DNA from: Campylobacteraceae bacterium | Lineage (GTDB): Bacteria > Campylobacterota > Campylobacteria > Campylobacterales > Sulfurospirillaceae | Assembly: GCA_019162915.1 (NCBI GenBank) | Contig: JAFLKZ010000103.1 | Span: forward strand, 1-24,812 | DNA length: 24,812 bases | Direction: 5' to 3' | Part shown: positions 14,542 to 22,541 of the stretch, one piece after another | Position numbering within the stretch: the first letter of the stretch is position 1 | How the letters are laid out: the number at the start of each line of letters is the position of its first letter | Notes under the pieces: model-generated | The model's database searches: none | Seen by the model: only the letters and a program-made list of their open reading frames with translations | What the model was told of the DNA's origin: nothing | Program-made: the position numbers and the translations under genes

Positions 14542-15671
14542 GATATTTTTTCCATTTTCACTTTAATTTCTTGATAAATCGCACAATTACCTTCTTGGCT
14601 TACTTTATGAGGGGTAAGCATGTTGGCATTTTTAGCGCCACTACACAACATCACACAGTCGTCTCTTAGCCTGTCTGTGGGAAAAACTTTATACTCGCAC
14701 TGCCCATATTGGTTGGAGAGAGTAACTTTATCGTCTTGTTTAAAGCCTACATGTAAAGGGACGTAGAGATAATCATCTTTGATAAATTGGGAATTGAGTG
14801 ATTTATTTTGTTTGGTTGCTAAGAGGTAAAAGCCTTCTTGTTCATCATCAAACTCATCGTCAAATTCATCAAAAAACTCAAACTTTCCACTCTTGGTGTA
14901 AAACTCTTTTGCATAAGGCATATGCTCATATGTTTTTGAAATCAAAAAGCCTTCTCGCTCAAATGAGTTAGAATTAACCACACTATCGATGATTTCTTGT
15001 TCACTTTGAAGTTTGCCTAAGTCAAAATATTGCATTAACTTTGCACATAAATCATACTCACTTATCCCAAAATCGCTCTCATACGCTTTAGGCATTTTTC
15101 CTATAAACTCATGTCCATAACTTAATTTCACATCATCTTTTTCTAAAAATGTTTTGGCGGGAATGACGAGATTTGATATTTTAGAAGTTTCATTTTCATG
15201 AAGACCGAAGTAAACAATAAATTTGGCTTTTTCTAGCCCAACTTTGACTTTAGGAGTACAGGGCATTTGAGAGAGAGGATTTCCTCCTTGGATAAAGACC
15301 ACATCAAACTTTCCAAAATCAACCGTTGGCATCACTTCTGTTTTAGCTTGAACTTTAAAGGGTGACGCAAATCCAAAACTACTGTTAGAAAGATAGCCTA
15401 CGCCACAACCCTCTTTGCCAAAAAGACCTAAAAGTGCTGCAAAAGAGTCAATGGCTCTTAAAACACTGTGTCCAAAAGTAATTTACCGACATCATTTAGC
15501 GAAGTTCCGCATTTTTCCATCAAAGTGCGCATAGGAATACCATTAACAAAGTCAATAAAATATTTAAAATTAGTACAACGCTTTTCTATAAAGTCATTAT
15601 CTTCCATCTGTTCCATATACGCCACACGACTGAGCAACATCGCAAAATAGATATCGCTTCGTGGTTTTATC

Positions 15672-15683
15672 TTTACATGTAAA
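15672..15683. repeat. Palindrome TTTACATGTAAA, perfect copy 4
   Basis: Perfect copy in the broken oxidoreductase gene, 141 bases from copy 5. Confidence 0.85.
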
Positions 15684-15812
15684 GCAGCATTGTGCGCTAA
15701 ATCAATCGTAATAGGGTCGATGACAATGAGTGTTTTGCCTTTAAGAGAGGGCAGCATATGTGAATTAGTCACACTAGGATTTCTCCCCCACAAGATGACA
15801 ACTTCACTTTGG

Positions 15813-15824
15813 TTTACATGTAAA
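15813..15824. repeat. Palindrome TTTACATGTAAA, perfect copy 5
   Basis: Perfect copy in the broken oxidoreductase gene. Confidence 0.85.
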
Positions 15825-16254
15825 GGTGAAAGAGAAAGATTTGCCCCTCTTCCCTCTACGATACCAGCGTCACCTGCTTCATCGCATAGCGACCCTGAAG
15901 CTAAAATGGAGCCTCTTTTGGCAAAGAAAAGTTTAGTGACACTTTGCATAATGCCCAAGTTTCCACTACCTTTGAAAAAAAGTGTTTTAGAAGTATCGCT
16001 GGTTTCAAGTTTATTCACTAAAATGTCTAAAGCGTCTTTGAGGGGAATAATTTGACCATTGAATGTAGGATTTTGGATACGTTCAAATGTATGATAGTGA
16101 TTGAGGTGGTGGCAAAGAAAACCTTTAGTGATGGGATGTTCTTTGTCTCCTTTTAAGACTTTATCATCCCCTACAATAATGCTACAACCATCAAAACAAT
16201 CAAGTGGGCAGGTAGTTTTATGCATTATCGCTCCTTATAAAACGATATTATACA

Positions 16255-17895
16255 TTAGTTCTCTAAATGAAGTAGTTTATCCTCCAAAATATCAAAAGAA
16301 ATGACGTCATCCGTATCTAAATCAAGATGCTTGCAAACGACTTGCAAACCATTTTCTTCGATAAGATTATAGACCCTCGCACAACTCATCGGTGTAAATT
16401 GTTCTAAATGTAAAACAAAAAAGTTATCACTATAAACCCTCATAATAATAGCGTTTGGATATGTCTTTGCAATTGCTTTAGCAATCGAGCACAAAAGCTC
16501 ATCACCTTTTTTCCAACCATGTTTTTTATTGAATGAGGAAAAATCCACACAATTAAGATGATCGATTCGAATCATTTTAGATTTACAATCATCAAGATGT
16601 GCAAAAATAAATTTGAGATAATTAAGGTTATAGTATCCCGTCAGCTGATCTCTAAAGTAATATGAAAAGCGCATCTCTTCAAGCAAATCACGAGGCATTT
16701 GTGTCGTATCGCTGGGTAATTTAACACTTTTAAAAACCTCTTTTGCTACTTTGACAATAAGAGGATTAAACTGTTTTCCACTCTCTTCTTCTAAAATACC
16801 AATAGCAGCTTCCCTTGTCAAACTTTTGCGGTACGATCTATTGGTCGTCATAGCATCAAAAGCATCGGCTACTGCGATAACTTGCGATAAAAATGGTATT
16901 TCTTCATCCTTAAGTCCATAAGGATAGCCTCCACCATCATATCTTTCATGATGGTGCAAAACAATGCTAGCTAAAAGAGAAAAAGGCTCACGTGATAAAA
17001 GTTCATAACTCGCAAGGGAATGTCTTTGGATGAGAGAATACTCAATAGGCAATAATTTTTCAGGCTTGAGCAAAATAGCATCGGGGATTTCTATTTTCCC
17101 AATATCATGTAACATTCCTGCTTTATAAATCAAATCTGCATCATCCAAAGAGTGTCCTAAGGCTAGTGTCAATGTTTTAGAGTATTCAGCAACTCTTTGA
17201 CTGTGCCCTGCGGTATAGCTATCTCTTTTTTCCATCATATCGACAAGCGCATAAACACTCTCTTCATACATTTCCATTTTTTCATTCAGATAGTTTTTGC
17301 CTTTAAGATGTATCCACCAAATAGCAAAAAGTCCCAAAAGCCAAGTGCCAAGATACATCATTATGAGAAAATAGTAACTTTGGGGATTGACTTCCTTAAA
17401 ACTTGGTATTTTCATCTCCGTGCTCGCAAATCCGAGAAAATCACCTACTTTTGATTCATCATGTACGTGACATGCAATACAATATTGATTGGCAATAAGA
17501 GGTTTTATATAGAGTAAATGTTTTTCTTTATTAGTATTAATAATCTGAAAACTATCTTCTTTTTTCTGTTCTACTTCTTTAGCTAGTGGTTCAATTTTAA
17601 GTTCAATGCCACTTTTTTGGGTTAACACATTGAGCAACTCTTTGATGGAAAAATTATTTGTCATATTATATTTTTGTTCACTGCTTAAAGTCTTAGCTTT
17701 TTGCTCATACGCCCAGTAGATAAAAGAAACGGATTGTTCTGTTACTCCTTTTAACTTTTCAATAGAACTAGCTTCACTATGCTTTTCTTCATTATAAAAT
17801 TGATACACCACAAAAAGTGTTGTCATCACAGTCCAAAAAATGGTCAAAAGTATAGCTATTTGTTTAAAGTATTTAATACGCTTGGTAACTGACAT
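16255..17895 (-). CDS. Haem-binding sensor HD-GYP protein with degenerate GGDEF domain
   Basis: This 546-residue membrane sensor is predicted to hydrolyse cyclic di-GMP. A transmembrane helix (about 12-32) is followed by a periplasmic DUF3365-like domain with a c-type haem motif CIACH (139-143), a second helix (about 174-196), then an HD-GYP domain: HSQRVAEYS (231-239), H263-D264, HHHERYDGGGYPYG (314-327). Residues from about 415 to 546 resemble a GGDEF domain (DQLTGYYNLNYLKFIF, then KKGDELL), but the signature loop reads YSDNF, so it cannot make c-di-GMP and may bind a nucleotide or serve as a dimeriser. Redox or ligand sensing by the haem probably gates phosphodiesterase activity. It is preceded by glyS but separated by 144 bases with a hairpin, so it is probably transcribed separately. 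Confidence 0.88.
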   Translation of the reverse strand: MSVTKRIKYFKQIAILLTIFWTVMTTLFVVYQFYNEEKHSEASSIEKLKGVTEQSVSFIYWAYEQKAKTLSSEQKYNMTNNFSIKELLNVLTQKSGIELKIEPLAKEVEQKKEDSFQIINTNKEKHLLYIKPLIANQYCIACHVHDESKVGDFLGFASTEMKIPSFKEVNPQSYYFLIMMYLGTWLLGLFAIWWIHLKGKNYLNEKMEMYEESVYALVDMMEKRDSYTAGHSQRVAEYSKTLTLALGHSLDDADLIYKAGMLHDIGKIEIPDAILLKPEKLLPIEYSLIQRHSLASYELLSREPFSLLASIVLHHHERYDGGGYPYGLKDEEIPFLSQVIAVADAFDAMTTNRSYRKSLTREAAIGILEEESGKQFNPLIVKVAKEVFKSVKLPSDTTQMPRDLLEEMRFSYYFRDQLTGYYNLNYLKFIFAHLDDCKSKMIRIDHLNCVDFSSFNKKHGWKKGDELLCSIAKAIAKTYPNAIIMRVYSDNFFVLHLEQFTPMSCARVYNLIEENGLQVVCKHLDLDTDDVISFDILEDKLLHLEN

Positions 17896-18006
17896 TGTTG
17901 TGATTATCTTATGTTGGGATAAGTAAAGTTTAGTTTACCAATGATTTTGCCTAAAAAAGGCTTAATTTAATATTTAAAAAATATTTTTTACTTATAGTTG
18001 AGAGGT

Positions 18007-18030
18007 GTGGACACCTTGAAAAGTGTCCAC
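18007..18030 (-). terminator. Hairpin downstream of glyS
   Basis: A perfect eight-base GC-containing stem (GTGGACAC/GTGTCCAC) with an eight-base loop begins nine bases past the glyS stop on the minus strand. Its place fits a terminator, but no T-run follows at once. It may instead stabilise the mRNA 3' end. Confidence 0.4.
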
Positions 18031-18039
18031 GATAGAGGA

Positions 18040-20091
18040 TTAAATACTAATTTCTTTAATGTCAGCAATTGACTTAAATGCGTTATAAATAGAAGCGATA
18101 AGATTTTGTCTATTTTCTCTTACATGTAAAACTTCTGTGTTAACCATAACATTATCAAAGAAGCTATCGATACTAGGTTTTAAACTAAACAGTGCGTCAA
18201 GATTTTCTTCGAAACTTGCATAGTGCGTATTCACGACATTTTCAAAAGCTGCAAATAACTCAGTTTCATAGACGGTTTCAAATAGTGTTTTATCGATAAC
18301 AATATCTTCTTTGATTTCATTACTTTTAATGATGTTAGCGACCCTTTTAAAGGTTGAAAACATCTCCTTAAACCCTTCACTCATCACGATAGTTGAAAGT
18401 GCTTTAATCTTCAAAGAGAGTTTAACGATATCTCGCTCACCACTACTGATGACAGCTTTAACGATGGAGGGATTAACATCAAAAAACTGATAAATGCGCT
18501 CCAAGAAAAATGACTCTAAAATCTCTAAATCAAACGGCTTATAGTGCAAACTTAGTGTTTTTAAGTCATCTTTGATATCAAAGGCAATATTTCTATCTAA
18601 AACGATTTTGATAACGCCATTGACGGCACGTCGTAGTGCATAAGGGTCTTTCGTACCCGTTGGAATTTTATCAATACTAAAAAGTGCGATAAGCGAATCT
18701 AATTTATAAGAAAGTGCGATGATGGAACTAAAGAGCGAACTTGGCAAAAGACTCTCTTCACTTTTGGGGAGATACTGCTCTTTAATCGCTAAAGCAACAA
18801 CACTCTCTTCCCCCTCAACTTGTGCATAGTAGTAACCCATCAAGCCTTGAAGTTCCGTAAACTCATAAACCATCTCACTTAAAAGGTCACATTTACTCAA
18901 AAGAACTGCTCTATTAATGAGTGTTTCGAGTTTTGGCGTTGTAAAAGTTGGATTTTCTTCTTGCAATGCCATGCTATATTTTTTAGCTAAAAATGATGCT
19001 ATATTTTTTTCTCTAAGCTCTTTATCAAAAACAGAACCTAGCCCATCAAGATAAACAACATCTTTAAGTCCCTCAAAAGAGAGTCCATTTTTAAGGTCAT
19101 TGTCTAAGAAAAAGAGTGCGTCACTTAAACGTGCACGTAAAACTTTCTCATTTCCTTTAACGATAAGGTCGTAATCATCGCTAATAGCATTAGATACCAC
19201 AATAAAATTATTGGTCAAAACGCCTTCTTTAAATACAGGAAAATAACGTTGATTTTCTTTCATAGAGGTGATAATAACTTCAGGAGGAAGACGTAAAAAT
19301 CGCTCTTCAAAAGTTCCCATTAACGCTTTTGGATACTCGGTAATCGCCACAACTTCGGCTAAAAGGTCTTCATCTATCTCGATGCACACACCACTTTGAG
19401 CTTCGATTTCTTTAAATTGAGACAGAATTAACGCTTCACGTTTACTCGGGAAAAGGATAACACCCCGCTGTTCCAATCTCTCAAAATAATCACCCGCAAA
19501 CATATAAGCAAAAGGCTCATAAGAAACACTACGATGAGGATAAGAAAAACATGTTGAATCAACATTGTAAAGAGAAAAAGGAACATGTTCGTCACCTAAC
19601 ATACAACCAATCCAACGAATTGGGCGTATAAAACTCTCTTCTAAAAAGCCCCAACGCATTGATTTACCAAAGTTTAGACTTTTGAGAAACTCTTCGACCA
19701 TCCCTTTAATAAGGGTTTTAGAATCTTGTCCCTTTGCCATTTTTTGGTAATAAAGAACTTCTTTGCCCTCTTTTACAGCTCTACTAATCTCGCTAAAATC
19801 AACACCACATTTTTTTGCAAAGCCAAAAGCAGCAGGGGTTGGTTCGCCTTCTTTAAGTGCCACAGAAAGAGGAGCACCATAAAACTCTTCCACACGACTC
19901 TCTTGAGAAGTAGGAAACTCCGTATGCCAAAGCACTAATCGTCTTGGGGTATAGTAAAATTCAAATTCACAAACAAGTGCATTTTTTTCTAAAATATCAA
20001 GCCATAATTTTTCAATATTAGGTAACTCTTTTAAAAAAGGAATGGCGGGAAGCTCTTCTACGCCTATTTCTATGAGAAGTGGTTTGATCAT
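18040..20091 (-). CDS. glyS: Glycyl-tRNA synthetase beta subunit
   Basis: This is the 683-residue beta chain of the alpha2beta2 glycyl-tRNA synthetase, which charges tRNA-Gly in the cytoplasm. It starts with the family motif LLIEIGVEELPA and contains YTPRRLVLW, the GESFIRPIRW-like segment (LEESFIRPIRW), PPEVIITSMKENQRYFPV and the DPYALRRAVNGVIKI segment. Length and order are full and typical. The alpha subunit glyQ is not in this window. A palindrome of the TTTACATGTAAA type lies immediately upstream (20101), contributing the AAAGG of the Shine-Dalgarno about seven bases before the ATG, and another imperfect copy lies near the 3' end (18119). Confidence 0.96.
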   Translation of the reverse strand: MIKPLLIEIGVEELPAIPFLKELPNIEKLWLDILEKNALVCEFEFYYTPRRLVLWHTEFPTSQESRVEEFYGAPLSVALKEGEPTPAAFGFAKKCGVDFSEISRAVKEGKEVLYYQKMAKGQDSKTLIKGMVEEFLKSLNFGKSMRWGFLEESFIRPIRWIGCMLGDEHVPFSLYNVDSTCFSYPHRSVSYEPFAYMFAGDYFERLEQRGVILFPSKREALILSQFKEIEAQSGVCIEIDEDLLAEVVAITEYPKALMGTFEERFLRLPPEVIITSMKENQRYFPVFKEGVLTNNFIVVSNAISDDYDLIVKGNEKVLRARLSDALFFLDNDLKNGLSFEGLKDVVYLDGLGSVFDKELREKNIASFLAKKYSMALQEENPTFTTPKLETLINRAVLLSKCDLLSEMVYEFTELQGLMGYYYAQVEGEESVVALAIKEQYLPKSEESLLPSSLFSSIIALSYKLDSLIALFSIDKIPTGTKDPYALRRAVNGVIKIVLDRNIAFDIKDDLKTLSLHYKPFDLEILESFFLERIYQFFDVNPSIVKAVISSGERDIVKLSLKIKALSTIVMSEGFKEMFSTFKRVANIIKSNEIKEDIVIDKTLFETVYETELFAAFENVVNTHYASFEENLDALFSLKPSIDSFFDNVMVNTEVLHVRENRQNLIASIYNAFKSIADIKEISI

Positions 20092-20153
20092 TGATTGACC
20101 TTTACATGTACAAATTTAATTTGATTTTATCAAAAGATGCGTTAAATTGTCCT

Positions 20154-20165
20154 TTTACATGTAAA
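20154..20165. repeat. Palindrome TTTACATGTAAA, perfect copy 6
   Basis: Perfect intergenic copy between the DUF2892 gene and glyS. A one-mismatch copy lies at 20101-20112, so two sites flank a short AT-rich spacer ahead of glyS. Confidence 0.85.
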
Positions 20166-20178
20166 GGGAATGAGGGAT

Positions 20179-20400
20179 TTAGTGATAGTTTTTACAATGC
20201 CCAAAAAATTTAGTAAAAAGCCAAATTGAGGGACAAAAATCAGTAATTGCCCATACTAAAATCATTATAATTGTAAAAAGTATCAAGATACTACCATAAA
20301 CAGAACCTATACTCATCAAAAAATAGGCTAATAATAGCACCGTAGACATCATCACTCTTTGTAGTTTTTCAGCACATAACATATATAAACCTTTTATCAT
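20179..20400 (-). CDS. Small membrane protein, DUF2892/YgaP-like
   Basis: This is a 73-residue protein with two hydrophobic helices (about 18-36 and 37-53) and the closing motif ITDFCPSIWLFTKFFG, typical of DUF2892 proteins where a conserved Cys-Pro lies after the second helix. Such domains occur alone or fused to rhodanese (YgaP), and their function is not settled. It stands alone between an endonuclease-family gene and glyS, 87 bases upstream of the glyS start. A later ATG at residue 7 is possible, but the first is upstream of an intact amphipathic start and is kept. Confidence 0.75.
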   Translation of the reverse strand: MIKGLYMLCAEKLQRVMMSTVLLLAYFLMSIGSVYGSILILFTIIMILVWAITDFCPSIWLFTKFFGHCKNYH

Positions 20401-20461
20401 AAATATTAGGTATTAATATAAAATTATTTCACTTAAAAAGGTATTATTTTTTTGACTTAAC

Positions 20462-21397
20462 TCAAAATGGCATTGTTTTAAAAAGTGCAGATATCGGAAG
20501 ATGGTCTGAAAAACCTATTCCTAAATGCTCCCCTTTTCCTTTATCGGAGATTTGCCAGCGAAGAGGATTTCCTTTTTCATCGAGCATATATGCTTTTTTA
20601 AAAACGCTAAAAGAAGCTTGTTTATACTCTATTCCTTTGTTATCGCTTAGCGACTGGGAAATTAAGATATGGTCAAGTGTTCCTTTCTTTTTAAAAAAAA
20701 CATGTGAGTACCGTTCACTCTCATCTAGTTCATACCAAAGATTGTAGTGCACAAAACCCTTTTCACCCGCTTTAAGAACATTGACTAGCGCTATTCCCCA
20801 ATCACCTTTTCCTATTTTATAAGGAGAGTTTAAATCGCCTAAAATAATATACTCTTCCTTAGGTGCTTTCTTAATCAGCCCATTTAAAGCAACCGCGTAC
20901 AAGATGCGTTCTTCTACTTTTTCTTTATTAGCAGGCCAATGGTTGAGATACAAAACCAATGTTTTTTGCTCTATTTTGACACTGACTTTATGAATGCCTC
21001 GTGCTTGGTCTTTAATCATTAAGGATTCAGAAGAGGTGATAGGAAAACGTGACAATAATGCACTTTCTATCGAACTTCTCTCTTTTTTTAATGGAAAGAA
21101 GAGATAAGGATAAGCCTTATCTCCCAAAGCAAGATTGAGTTTTTGAAGTGTCTTTTCATTTTCGACCTCTTCTAAAGCCACAATATCGGCATCTAAATCT
21201 TTGATAACACGTGAAATATTTACTATCTTTTTTTCAAAATTTTGCACATTCCATTGATGTTTATTATGGGGTGTATATTCTTCATACTCATGTCCATCGC
21301 GCGTTAAATCAAATAAATTTTCGACATTGTACGTTGCTACTTTAAATTCTAATGAAAATAAGACTAAAGGAATAAAAAGAAAACTGATAAAACGCAT
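20462..21397 (-). CDS. Secreted endonuclease/exonuclease/phosphatase-family protein
   Basis: This is a 311-residue metal-dependent hydrolase of the DNase I/EEP superfamily. After a signal-peptide-like start (residues 1-16) come the family motifs TYNVENLFD (22-30), DIVALEEVEN (about 71-80), LNHWPANK, YIILGDLNSPY and the C-terminal SDHLPISA with catalytic Asp-His. The secretion signal suggests it acts in the periplasm or outside, on nucleic acid, phosphoinositide-like or other phosphodiester substrates. The exact substrate is not evident. It begins four bases after the carbonic anhydrase stop and is probably cotranscribed with it. Confidence 0.87.
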   Translation of the reverse strand: MRFISFLFIPLVLFSLEFKVATYNVENLFDLTRDGHEYEEYTPHNKHQWNVQNFEKKIVNISRVIKDLDADIVALEEVENEKTLQKLNLALGDKAYPYLFFPLKKERSSIESALLSRFPITSSESLMIKDQARGIHKVSVKIEQKTLVLYLNHWPANKEKVEERILYAVALNGLIKKAPKEEYIILGDLNSPYKIGKGDWGIALVNVLKAGEKGFVHYNLWYELDESERYSHVFFKKKGTLDHILISQSLSDNKGIEYKQASFSVFKKAYMLDEKGNPLRWQISDKGKGEHLGIGFSDHLPISALFKTMPF

Positions 21398-21400
21398 TGG

Positions 21401-22042
21401 CTATTTAGAGCCTAACATCGATTCATATTCTCCAGACTCGGTATTAAAATATTCTAATTCACCTGTTCCTAAACGATAGTACCAAGCGCGTAAAAACAGT
21501 TCTCCCTCATCTACGCGACGCTGAACATCAGGATAGGTTAAAAGATTTTTCAACTGAAATAAAACAGAAATCTTTTCAGTAAGCTCAAGTTTTTCCTCTT
21601 CACTTATATCTTTACTTATCTTATTAGTCACATAATTTTTAGCATCTAGCCCTAGTTCTAACCATTTTTTAACATGCACGAGATTAATATCAGTAACCTT
21701 CGTGTACATCGTTTCAATAGCCCCACAATGAGAATGTCCGCATACGATAATATCTGTTACATTGAGGATAGAAGTAGCATACTCAATCCCAGCAGCTGTC
21801 GCATGGTAGTCATTGTCAGGGGCAAAAGGGGGAACAAAATTTCCAATATTGCGTAAAACAAATAACTCTCCAGGTTCCGCATCGGTAATCAACGTAGGAT
21901 TAACTCGTGAGTCACTACAAGCAATAAATAATACTTTAGGATGTTGACCATTTTTGACTAAATCTAAAAACTTATTTTCATATTTTTTAAATTTTGTATC
22001 TTTAAATTTTTCATATCCACTGATAAGTTCTGCTATTTTCAT
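21401..22042 (-). CDS. Beta-class carbonic anhydrase
   Basis: This 213-residue zinc enzyme interconverts CO2 and bicarbonate. Visible ligands are C42, with D44 and R46 in ACSDSRVNP, and H103 and C106 in VCGHSHCGAIE. FVLRNIGNFVPPF and AGIEYAT complete the beta-CA pattern. The protein lacks a signal peptide, so it is cytoplasmic. An AGAGG Shine-Dalgarno precedes the ATG. It is the first gene of a likely two-gene unit with the endonuclease-family protein. The similar cyanate-linked CynT is possible by sequence, but no cynS is present. Confidence 0.94.
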   Translation of the reverse strand: MKIAELISGYEKFKDTKFKKYENKFLDLVKNGQHPKVLFIACSDSRVNPTLITDAEPGELFVLRNIGNFVPPFAPDNDYHATAAGIEYATSILNVTDIIVCGHSHCGAIETMYTKVTDINLVHVKKWLELGLDAKNYVTNKISKDISEEEKLELTEKISVLFQLKNLLTYPDVQRRVDEGELFLRAWYYRLGTGELEYFNTESGEYESMLGSK

Positions 22043-22140
22043 TGACGCCTCTTTTCAATATTTGATCTTAATTATACAAAAACTCTATGAAAAAGAAATT
22101 ACAAGGATTTCAACTATATAATATCTGCACCAAAACTCTA

Positions 22141-22197
22141 CTGCAAGGCTTAGACCAAGTGGAGGCTTTGTCCTCTAAGAAATTGTTTTGCAAGCAG
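22141..22197. other. Nested inverted repeats upstream of ppnP
   Basis: In the 184-base gap between the divergent carbonic anhydrase and ppnP genes, CTGC...GCAG (22141/22194) encloses CTTAGA...TCTAAG (22149/22174), with GAGG/CCTC inside. A TATAAT at 22201 directly follows and could be the ppnP -10, and another lies at 22117 before the repeats. It could be an operator, a terminator-like structure or a small RNA. Confidence 0.3.
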
Positions 22198-22226
22198 TCT
22201 TATAATTAAAAAACAAAAGGAAACAA

Positions 22227-22541
22227 ATGTCAGAATTTACCAATGTAAAAATCGTCAAAAAAGCTAATGTCTATTTTGATGGAAAAGTAACGAGTCGAAC
22301 TATCAAGTTTGAAGACGGCACGATGAAAACACTAGGATTTATGCAAGTAGGAGAATTTACTTTCAACACGGATCATCCCGAAATCATGGAGATTTATACA
22401 GGTGAATTAGAAGTTTTTCTCCCAGATACTAAAGAGCCTCTTTATATCAAAGACAAAGGTGAATTTAAAGTTCCAGCAAAATCAAAATTTACTGTACATG
22501 TAAAGTCTCCCGTTGATTATTGCTGTTCTTTTATTGCATAA
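22227..22541 (+). CDS. ppnP: Pyrimidine/purine nucleoside phosphorylase (PpnP, formerly DUF1255)
   Basis: This 104-residue small cupin protein phosphorolyses purine and pyrimidine nucleosides to base and ribose-1-phosphate. The family pattern is clear: the VYFDGKVTSRTI start region (residues 15-26), FEDGTMKTLGFMQVGEFTF and the EIMEIYTGELEV cupin strand. Length matches the family (about 95-105). It follows an AAAGGAAA Shine-Dalgarno and is monocistronic. Its last 25 bases overlap the 3' end of the convergent EAL-domain gene. A one-mismatch copy of the palindrome lies at 22493. Confidence 0.9.
   Translation: MSEFTNVKIVKKANVYFDGKVTSRTIKFEDGTMKTLGFMQVGEFTFNTDHPEIMEIYTGELEVFLPDTKEPLYIKDKGEFKVPAKSKFTVHVKSPVDYCCSFIA

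Larger units (their letters stand above)
14538..16225 (-). pseudogene. Molybdopterin oxidoreductase, split by a one-base frameshift
   Basis: This is a molybdenum/tungsten bis-MGD enzyme of about 560 residues if repaired. The first part (16225 down to 15458, 255 residues) carries the N-terminal [4Fe-4S] cysteines C6, C10, C14 and C38, then the LWGRNPSVTNSH and VIDPITIDLAH cofactor-binding segments. It ends early at LLLDTVF. The other part, readable upstream of 15335 without stops to past the break, continues with HSVLRAIDSF, then FIQGGNPLSQMP and a C-terminal MopB-like beta domain (KVTLSNQYG). The frames join if one T is added to the short T-run at 15474-15477 (minus strand), giving LLFGHSVLRAI. 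It is either a recent inactivation or a sequence error. No membrane anchor, ferredoxin subunit or Tat signal was seen. A 231-residue gene is coupled downstream. The substrate is unknown. Confidence 0.85.

Noticed and set aside
17966..17985. AT-rich self-complementary A/T run between glyS and the HD-GYP gene
   Set aside because: Such palindromes are expected often in DNA this AT-rich, and there is no supporting context.
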